Below are positions 57,092-64,000 of a stretch of DNA of 64,000 bases, piece after piece. Position 1 is the first letter of the stretch; the number at the start of each line of letters is the position of its first letter. Under the pieces are notes generated by a model, which did no database searches, had not been told where the DNA came from, and worked only from the letters and a program-made list of their open reading frames with translations. The DNA is taken from contig JBBPUQ010000007.1 of assembly GCA_038501195.1 (NCBI GenBank), positions 3,635,501 to 3,699,500 on the forward strand, written 5' to 3'. Source of the stretch: Nemania diffusa. Lineage: Eukaryota; Ascomycota; Sordariomycetes; Xylariales; Xylariaceae. Position numbers and translations under genes: made by a program.

Positions 57092-59799
57092 ATGGCCTCC
57101 CACCGCCGAAATCCCAATTACTGCTCCGTGCCCCGGGCCCCGAGACAGAGACAGAGAATTATATTCCCACGAGATACCAGTTCTCACCACGTCCCTATCA
57201 CGCGGAGTCCCGAACCGGTGGTCTTCAACAACCCGATTCCATTTGACGAGACTGTGTATCCCGCGCTTACTCGCCGGGACTCTATGTGGTCAAATGCAAG
57301 TGCTGGGCCCCTAGCACTCGGAGTCGGCGGTTCCTTCGGCGGCGCCGACAAGTTCCCTGGGATTGATGTCTCTGGATTTCCGTATCCCACATGCTCAGCT
57401 TATATGCCCAGTACTGCGAGCTCTGTGAGCTGTCTTTCTCGGACCCCGTCCATAGGTTCCGTGTACTCGCCTGTTCCGACAGAGTCCACGATCGAATCTT
57501 ATCATGGCTCCCGGGGGTCGCGCGGTCCGAGTCCTTTGAGTAACTCAACCGAGACATCGTGTAGTGTGTCAGATATGACCGGATTGCCGAATTCGAGCTA
57601 TGATGTTACGGATACGACAAAGAATGATTCCCCCCACGTGTGCTTATGGGGGAGTAATGGGATGTGCGAGAGAAGCGTCTTTACGACTCGAGAGGAACTC
57701 AACCGGCACGTCAAGTTGGAACACCTGCTCGAGTGCCCTGTGGCAGGTTGTACAGAAACAGCATTCCAAACACGCGATCTTCTTGGGTGTCATATGAAAT
57801 GGGACCATATCAATAGCAACACGTCAAATGCCACTACGTGTCGGACTACCAATTTACTAGGCGGTGATCTCGCTCCATCGCATGATGTGCCAAATGGCTC
57901 ACCCGTAGAGCGGGCGGTGGCAAATAGGGTAGATGCAACCGAAGACAGAATCCTCAAGATGGAAATGTCAATTGGGATTTCCAAAAAGAGATGCCGGGAA
58001 CAACTGAGAACGGTGCTCGAGAGAAGGTGGCGGCGAGCCAATGGTAAGCCCTTGCGTATCAGCCAGATGAGGCGAACTAACGACAGACAGGACAACCGAA
58101 AAGTGCCGAGAGTCCAGGTATGTTTAGATGCCGCTCACCGAGGCTAATGGAAACTGCCACTTTTCCAATTATATGGGAGCATGGTATCCTCCCATTCTTA
58201 ATCGAGTTTATGCCCAAATGGTGCGGGCCTGGCCATGTCATCAGCGTAATCCGCGGCAGGAAACCCAACACCCGAAGAATCTGTATCATGACGCGGCGTA
58301 CTCTCACAACAGCCCGAAAAATGGTCATCGCAGGTCATGTCCGAGACCTCCTCCCTGAGTCGTATCGAAGCGCAATTACCTTCATATTCTCTACCGGCAA
58401 GATAGACCGTCTCGTCTGGTCGCGGGGGCTCGGCAAAGCAATGCCCGATGAGGTGTGCGCGCCGCGGAATCCTTTCGCGTATATCAGCCCATGTATGGGT
58501 GATAGTATCGGTGCGTCTCTTGATGACGGAGAGGAGGTCACCGCGACACTAGGCCCCTGTGTGACAGCCGAAGGGGGTAGTTATTGGCTCGCCTGCTTCC
58601 ACCCGTTCATAGGTGCGAGCCAACGGACCTCCCCGGCTCTCATAGAGCATCCCTCGCCTTACGACCGCGCCCAATGCGTGCAGCAGAAGCACGATGTCCT
58701 AGACGACGTAAACACTCGTGTCGGGAACCTGACGGCGACTTCGGGGTTCGATTTAAAGACGACTCGAATCACGCACGATCCCTATTGGGAAGATTCCGAC
58801 AAAGAAGCCCCTCTCGTTGTTACGGACTGGATCCTCATTTCATCTGGTACGCGGCAAGCAAATATGCTGCGGAAATCAGCCAGTGTAGCGCAGCGCCGGG
58901 AGACTCCGGTCACTTCTACAAGCGCAGTCTCGCCCGGCGCAAATGTCATGTCGACGGGGCGAACTTCGGGGTTCGCACGGGGGCAGGTTTGCGAGATCCC
59001 GGCCTACGTCGATGGTGCTGATAACGGGACCGGGAAAGCTACACGGGAATGGTTCATCGAGGAGCCATTTCCCTACGATAACGAGAATGAATGGATACGA
59101 GGCGGCATCGGCGTCGAAGGTGATAGCGGTGCTGCCATTGTGGACAGCGACACCAACGCTCTTATCGGACAGCTCTGGGGGAGAAACAAATACTGGGGCG
59201 CTGGGCCTAGGCTGACGTTTTTTACACCCATTTCGGACATTTTTGATGATATCCAGGAAAAATGCGGAATGTCGGCTAGGCCTCAGCTCCCTCAGTATCG
59301 AGACGAAGCAGATCGATGGCCCGTCTACCCAATCTGCAAGCAATGCTATGACCTACGAGAGTATATGGACAGTAGACGGTCCTCAGAATCGATGCTGTCC
59401 ATGATTGGTGGCCATGATCCACGAAGCGAGCATGATAATGATGTTACGTCGGTGTCGGAACTCGCAACCCCGAAAGACCAGTCTTATCTAGTTCGCCATG
59501 TTGGCCCAGAAGAGACCGCATCGTCATTTGGTGGTGGCAGCGTAGTTTCTCCAGCGCCGATACACGCGTTCTATCCCTTCTCTCAGGCGGCGTCACCTGG
59601 AGTATCGGAGCTACGAAGCCCATACCCGCCGACTTTAGACGAAGGGTTTGAAGATACTTCATGGCAGCCAGTACCAATGTTTTCAAAACCCAGTGAAACT
59701 GCGCTCGGCAAACGGCCAGCCATTCTGCCACCACAGGGACAGAGCACAACACAACATGTAGACAAGAGGAGAAGATTTACAGACGCCAGATATCCCTAG
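57092..59799 (+). CDS. C2H2 zinc-finger plus chymotrypsin-fold protease-domain protein, paralogue 2
   Basis: Exon 1 (57092-58117) ends CAG before GTATGT and exon 2 starts at 58180 after GGGAG. The 62-bp intron contains the branch-like GCTAATG, and the joined frame gives 881 residues. The ATG lies in a strong context (ACCATGG). Residues 184-239 form two C2H2-like fingers, with the steps CLWGSNGMC, HVKLEH, CPVAGC and HMKWDH. Then follows the shared domain (HVISVIRGRKPNTRRICIMT). The protease-like part has CMGDSIGA, ATLGP, LACFHPF with His483, VVTDWILIS with Asp558, and GVEGDSGAAI with Ser658, then LIGQLWGRNKYW. The tail is unstructured. The pairing of DNA/RNA-binding-type fingers with a serine protease fold is unusual. 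Its neighbour is clearly a paralogue, so the pair arose by duplication. Confidence 0.72.
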
Positions 59800-59877
59800 G
59801 CATATCACGTTACATTCCTCTTTGGGGGGGCTGGCTCTAGGGTTGTATTATACGTTCATTTGCTTCCAAACATACCA

Positions 59878-61934
59878 TCAGCCTGGAAACCCCCCTCGGC
59901 CCATTTTTCTAGCGCGTTGGTCACGGCGGTTATGATTTGCCCTAGAACCTTTATTCGCTTCTTTGCGTTTTCTGGCGTTTTCAGTTTCTTTATCGCCAGT
60001 GGGGCCCGCGACGTTTCCTCCGCGGCCACCACCACCTCTTCCTCGTCCTCTACCTCTACCTCGACCGCGATCGTTCGATCCCCGGGAGCTCGGTCCTCCG
60101 TGGTCACCATCTGAATCTTCTGGGTTCTCACGGGATGGCGGCGCACGCCAAGAAGTTGAGGCTAGTGATGTCTGGTTTCCATTAAAAGCACTGTATTTCG
60201 TTTCGAGTTGCTTCAGCTGGTGAGGTGCCCGGGTGAGCATAACGGCCCAACCTTCGATAGCTTCGTCCGTCATTCCCGTTGCTTGTTTTAGTTTAGTTCT
60301 TGCATCGCTTCTTCTTGTCACTGCGTCCCTATCAAATGATTTAGGATTGGCCTGGTATGTTCGGAATAGTGCTTCTTCATTCGCGTCTTTTCGCTTTAGT
60401 TCATCTGCATCCTCTGGATGACCATCATTCACAACGAAACCGGCGTCAACGGCGTCGTATGTATCATCTCGTTCATCATCATCGGCATCGAAAGCTGAAA
60501 GTGCTGAAAGAATAGCTGCCTTATTAGGGGCAGAAGAACGATCATTGAGGATGTCATCTGTGGTTCGCCCAGGGTTACGTTTGCCAAAGTGAAGCTTCGA
60601 GACATCGACAGTTAGTTGATCCAACTCATCGTCATCGAAGACATTGTGGCGTATTGGGATCTGTGGGGGTGTTGACCGGGGAGCGATATCATGGCTTTTC
60701 CTTCGCGTGCGCTCGGGTGATCTATAGCCTCATTAGCGAAAACAATTGAGAATACAAGTAGACAGACTAACAACTCCTTGCTACGGTCAGCGCCGGCTAA
60801 GTGAGGTGGGAGTGATTCTTCAAGGAGGTGTGCTATGACTTGTTCCGTATTGTCGCCGTACTCATCAAGCAACTGTGACACAAATGCAGACCCCAAATCG
60901 GGGAATAGATCTTGTATCTGGGTGATTTGACTCATCCGATGAACCCGCATTTCCCCTGGCAAGTCGATTGGGTCTTCCGTCATAATGCCTTTCCCTTTAT
61001 CTACCTTCCGCTTTATCAGCCGTTTTAACCGTGTGCTAGGACCGGGTTTCCGAAATCCTTCTAGACTAGCGATGACAGCTTTTATACGAGCAAGCCCCGT
61101 ATCGGACTGCTCAAGGCGATGCTGAACCTGTTTAAGAATTGGCGTTGCTGTTACTAGTTCAGCAACCATAGAGTCATTAGCATTAAGCGGACCAGCCTGG
61201 TGGGCATCGGCTGCAGTCTTGAGAGAGTAAAGCTGGTCAGTGAGCATGGAATATTTTGGAGAGTCTCCTTCTGTCAGGCCAATTAGGCACAGATAGGTAG
61301 TAGTGACGATAGCTTTCCTTAAAGGGGGGTTCATGATTTTGAAGCAACTAATGAGGCCGTCGAGAAAGTCACTACCGGCCAGAAAGAAGGCCGCAACGTG
61401 TGGCGATACGTGTATCAACTGATTTAGCCTCTTTAAACGCACTTCCACGAGTGCTAAGTCTCCCTTGATACCGCTATCAAGAGATTGTATCAGTGATTTT
61501 TTTAGACCTTGTAAAGAAGTCTCCGCATCTAGTGTTTGGGATGCCGCTTGAATAGGTGGCCCTGCATTCTTCTTCCCATAGATACGACTAAGGTCGGAAA
61601 GGAATTCCCAGCTGAGTAACTGAGATGGGGGAGATGGTAAATGCAATAGCCTCGAACATAAGAGGAAGCACTGGCGTAAAAGCAGTGCAGACGTGCGAGA
61701 CGTGCCGAGAATGGCGGCGCTAGAAGCTGCGATTTCACTGATGCAGGAGCTCAGAAAAGATGTAATAGACTCGTCCTGTTTTATGTGGCGCAGGAGGTCA
61801 TCTTCGGGTAGAGACAAGTATGCTTCAATCAACGCGAGCCAGGTTGAGAGACAGCTTTCCCACTCGACGGGGACGATATGATCTCTCCATGGGGCCTCGG
61901 GGAAGGGCGCAAATGAAGGAAGCGTTGGGGGCAT
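59878..61934 (-). CDS. Cue3/ASCC2-like ribosome quality-control factor
   Basis: Two exons (61934-60772 and 60721-59878) join across a 50-bp intron (GTTAGT, branch GCTAATG, CTATAG) to 668 residues. The N-terminus (PWRDHIVPVEWESCLSTWLALIEAYL) and the helical middle match the ASCC2/Cue3 family. A CUE domain lies at about residues 331-378 (QIQDLFPDLGSAFVSQLLDEYG, then VIAHLLEE) and would bind ubiquitin. The C-terminus has an acidic FDDDELD step, KLHFGKRN, and an RG-rich stretch (about 585-640) that ends in basic RNA-binding-type sequence. Yeast Cue3 (Rqt3) is part of the RQT complex that splits ribosomes stalled and ubiquitinated on mRNA. The gene ends 78 bp from the stop of the protease paralogue, tail to tail. 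Confidence 0.87.
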
Positions 61935-62630
61935 GATCACTAACTATAGGGATCAACCTTCCAATAGTAGAGACGGTGGTTTGCCAAGAGGTTGACAATA
62001 TGAGAAGTCGTTATTTAACTTGAGTCAATCAGCTTCTTACTCAATATCATGTTTCTGAAGTATTATTTTGTACAACAATAACAAGCTTGAGTGAGATGCA
62101 AGTATGAGCCATCGTCTGGTATATCCACTATGCAGTGCTTACCGAATGACTCCATAGCATATTGCTGGCAGGCTCAACCTCGAGAATACCCAGATGACAA
62201 TCATAACGATGATTGGCCGAAAGGACGACAAACAGCTTTAGTGGGTATATTGAACAAACAGGGTATAGCGTTTTCTAGACGGCACCGCACTGCAGGTACA
62301 TAGGTACTCCCGCTCGCCAACCCTTATCTTATCAGTCAATTTTGGCCATCCACAGACATGGAAATTCGAACAAGCTGCTAAACACCAGCCCCACTAAGCC
62401 GGTAATTTTTAGATCTTCCCTTCGAAAGCTCCCAATATCTTCGTTTTCGACTGACCACCAGCCTTCATCACGTTACCGAAACGCAGTACGTTCGAGGTGA
62501 GTAGCCTACATAGTCACACACATGCTCTTCACAGCCAACTAACTCTAGACCTCAATTACAGTCGTGAAGGCATCGCCAACAAACACCAACACCACCTATC
62601 TCCCCCCGATTCTCACACCAGACAATCACC
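61935..62630. promoter_or_regulatory. Divergent promoter region of the Cue3-like and RPS20 genes
   Basis: About 700 bp lie between two start codons pointing away from each other. No other gene is seen. The 100 bp before the RPS20 ATG are C- and A-rich (CACCAACACCACC-type), a usual fungal leader composition. An intron in the RPS20 leader is possible (GAGGTGAGTAG near 62495) but unproven. Confidence 0.5.
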
Positions 62631-63283
62631 ATGTCTTACAACCAGAAGGACAAGGACTTCGGGTAAGGCGCAAGAACAATTCAGCTTACGGGTGTGCGCT
62701 ATACTAACGCGATGGCGACGTGAAGCGAGGCGCCCAAGACTCACAAGATCCGCATCACCCTGACCTCCCGCAAGGGTACGTGTTCCCAAACTCTCGACAC
62801 AATCCAGCGAAATCGCGTACTGACAATGCCCACAGTCCAGGCTCTGGAGAAGGTTTCCCAGGAGCTCATCGACCGCGCCAAGAGCAAGGACCTCCGCGCC
62901 AAGGGCCGTACGTGCCCCCGCCCGACCCAACACTCCCTGACGGCGCAATGCTAACACGATGTTCTCAGCCGTCCGTCTCCCCACTCGTGTCCTTAAGGTC
63001 ACCACCCGTAAGACCCCTTGCGGTGAGGGCTCCAAGACCTGGGATTGCTACGAGATGGTTAGTTCTGCGCCGGATAGTCTGCGACTGCTTCCCAGATTGA
63101 TAAAAACTAACTTCCCTTTCAGAGAATCCACAAGCGTCTCATCGACTTGAACGCCCCCACGTAAGCCAATTCCAAGAATAATATGCAAGTGTCAAAGCTA
63201 ACGTCAAGGAAAGCGAGATCGTCAAGCAGATCATTGTCAACATCGAGGCCGGTGTCGAGGTTGAAGTCACCATTGCCGCTTAA
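62631..63283 (+). CDS. rps20: 40S ribosomal protein uS10 (S20)
   Basis: Six exons (62631-62662, 62726-62775, 62836-62907, 62969-63057, 63123-63160, 63214-63283) add to 351 bases and a 116-residue protein, the normal length for fungal S20. The product opens [20 protein letters not shown] and carries ITLTSRKVQALEKV, the family signature around [18 protein letters not shown], and [20 protein letters not shown]. It ends EVEVTIAA. All five introns (51-65 bp) have GT-AG ends. It is part of the small subunit beak and is essential. Five introns in so short a gene are typical of filamentous ascomycete ribosomal protein genes. Confidence 0.97.
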
Positions 63284-63644
63284 GTGCGCGCTGTGGAATC
63301 ATGACTACCAATCTATACTAGAGGAGGATACGGTGCAATGGCCACGCGGCTTAAGCCCTGGCCCCGGAGTCATAATCTTAATTAAGATACTAGACACGAC
63401 CGTAGTAACTTCTCAATATAAGCAAAAATCAAGTCAAATTGTTATAGAGTAGTCCCACATTTGACCGAGTAACTCTCGTGTGAATTTCTATTGAATTCGT
63501 CCATGGGGTATCGAATGCCAAGATAAATAAATTGTCATATGCCACGCTACTTTGGCTCATAAACCGATAACGCCAAAGTGCCAGCCTTAATACTACTGCA
63601 CTACTCGTACAAACCATGCATATCCCGGTCATCATAAGCCGCTA
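63284..63644. other. Convergent 3' region of RPS20 and the partial gene
   Basis: This holds 3' untranslated sequence of two genes facing each other. Nothing further was recognised. Confidence 0.5.
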
Positions 63645-64000
63645 TTAGAATAACCAAACGCAATCTTCTCTCATAGGGGGTACCTCAGGCATGTCGCCCT
63701 GGAACCGCCCCGTAGTCGCTATCTGGGTGTACGCCGCCTTGATAGCATCAGTATACTCGGCGGGGTCCGGCTCCGTATCCGGGTTATAAGGGGGCGGCCC
63801 TGCGGGAAACAGGATCTTACGCCAGGACCCGTCCGGCTTGCGGAACCCGGGTGTCTGCTGGTCCGCGGTTGGGTTCTCGGGTGGTTGATCTTGGTAACGG
63901 TCGCCGACCTTCCATTTGTAGATGACTTGTTGGTTCCTAAAGCCAATAAGCTGTCCGTTAGAGGCCTTTCGGGTGTAGCTCTCGATAGGCGGGTGCTGCT
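63645..64000 (-). CDS. C-terminal part of an unrecognised conserved-looking protein
   Basis: A minus-strand frame stays open from the right window edge to a TAA at 63645, giving the last 117 residues of a protein whose start lies outside. It reads as real protein. It is proline-rich with KWKVGDRYQDQPPENPTADQ, TPGFRKPDGSWRKILFPAG, PYNPDTEPDPAEYTDAIKAA and a tail PEVPPMREDCVWLF. No transmembrane stretch or enzyme motif is visible. I do not recognise the family. Confidence 0.65.
   Translation of the reverse strand, partial: QHPPIESYTRKASNGQLIGFRNQQVIYKWKVGDRYQDQPPENPTADQQTPGFRKPDGSWRKILFPAGPPPYNPDTEPDPAEYTDAIKAAYTQIATTGRFQGDMPEVPPMREDCVWLF

Noticed and set aside
58044..58090. An additional intron (GTAAGC to GACAG) in the zinc-finger protease gene
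   Set aside because: Using it breaks the reading frame into the second exon for every acceptor tried; reading through to the GTATGT donor at 58118 keeps the frame.

Overview
The window is nuclear DNA of a filamentous ascomycete (Pezizomycotina, most likely Sordariomycetes; species not identifiable from sequence alone). The signs are short spliceosomal introns of about 45-70 bp, an intron-rich 40S ribosomal protein gene, fungus-specific families (ApsB/Mto1, Cue3, PTH11-like membrane protein, NACHT proteins, multimodular NRPS), and blocks of extreme A+T content of the kind left by repeat-induced point mutation (RIP).

Layout. 1-16640 is an AT-rich block with no coding capacity. Repeat comparison resolves most of it into one LTR retrotransposon (5962-11874, 308-bp LTRs, ATTAT target duplication) inserted inside an older, more mutated copy of the same family (2710-5961 plus 11875-14440). 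17277-27723 is an accessory biosynthetic locus on the minus strand: a broken NRPS with order A-T-C-C-A-T-C-T, cut by an AT-rich insertion in its second A domain and by a frameshift, followed by a broken cytochrome P450. 27724-30236 is gene-free and holds a 176-bp tandem duplication and a 261-bp MITE-like inverted-repeat element. 30237-34814 is a second AT-rich block that behaves as a single element bounded by terminal inverted repeats. 34974-40208 holds three intact genes: a LaeA-like SAM methyltransferase, a PTH11-like seven-helix protein and a PRISE-type reductase. A tRNA-Asp(GUC) gene with an intron follows.

From 42941 on the sequence is ordinary gene-rich DNA: a hydrolase-NACHT protein (NLR-type, no C-terminal repeats visible), the microtubule-organising protein ApsB/Mto1, two neighbouring paralogues carrying an unusual chymotrypsin-fold protease domain (one with zinc fingers at its N-terminus), the ribosome-quality-control factor Cue3, ribosomal protein uS10 (RPS20), and the C-terminal part of an unrecognised gene running off the right edge.

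The boundary is sharp. The left half is a repeat-laden accessory compartment where a secondary-metabolite locus is decaying, and the right half is conserved housekeeping DNA. The methyltransferase and reductase could once have acted with the NRPS and P450, but a 4.6-kb transposon now separates them and the link is inference. Exon joins were placed by reading splice sites by eye and checking that the frame stays open; none was tested against transcripts.
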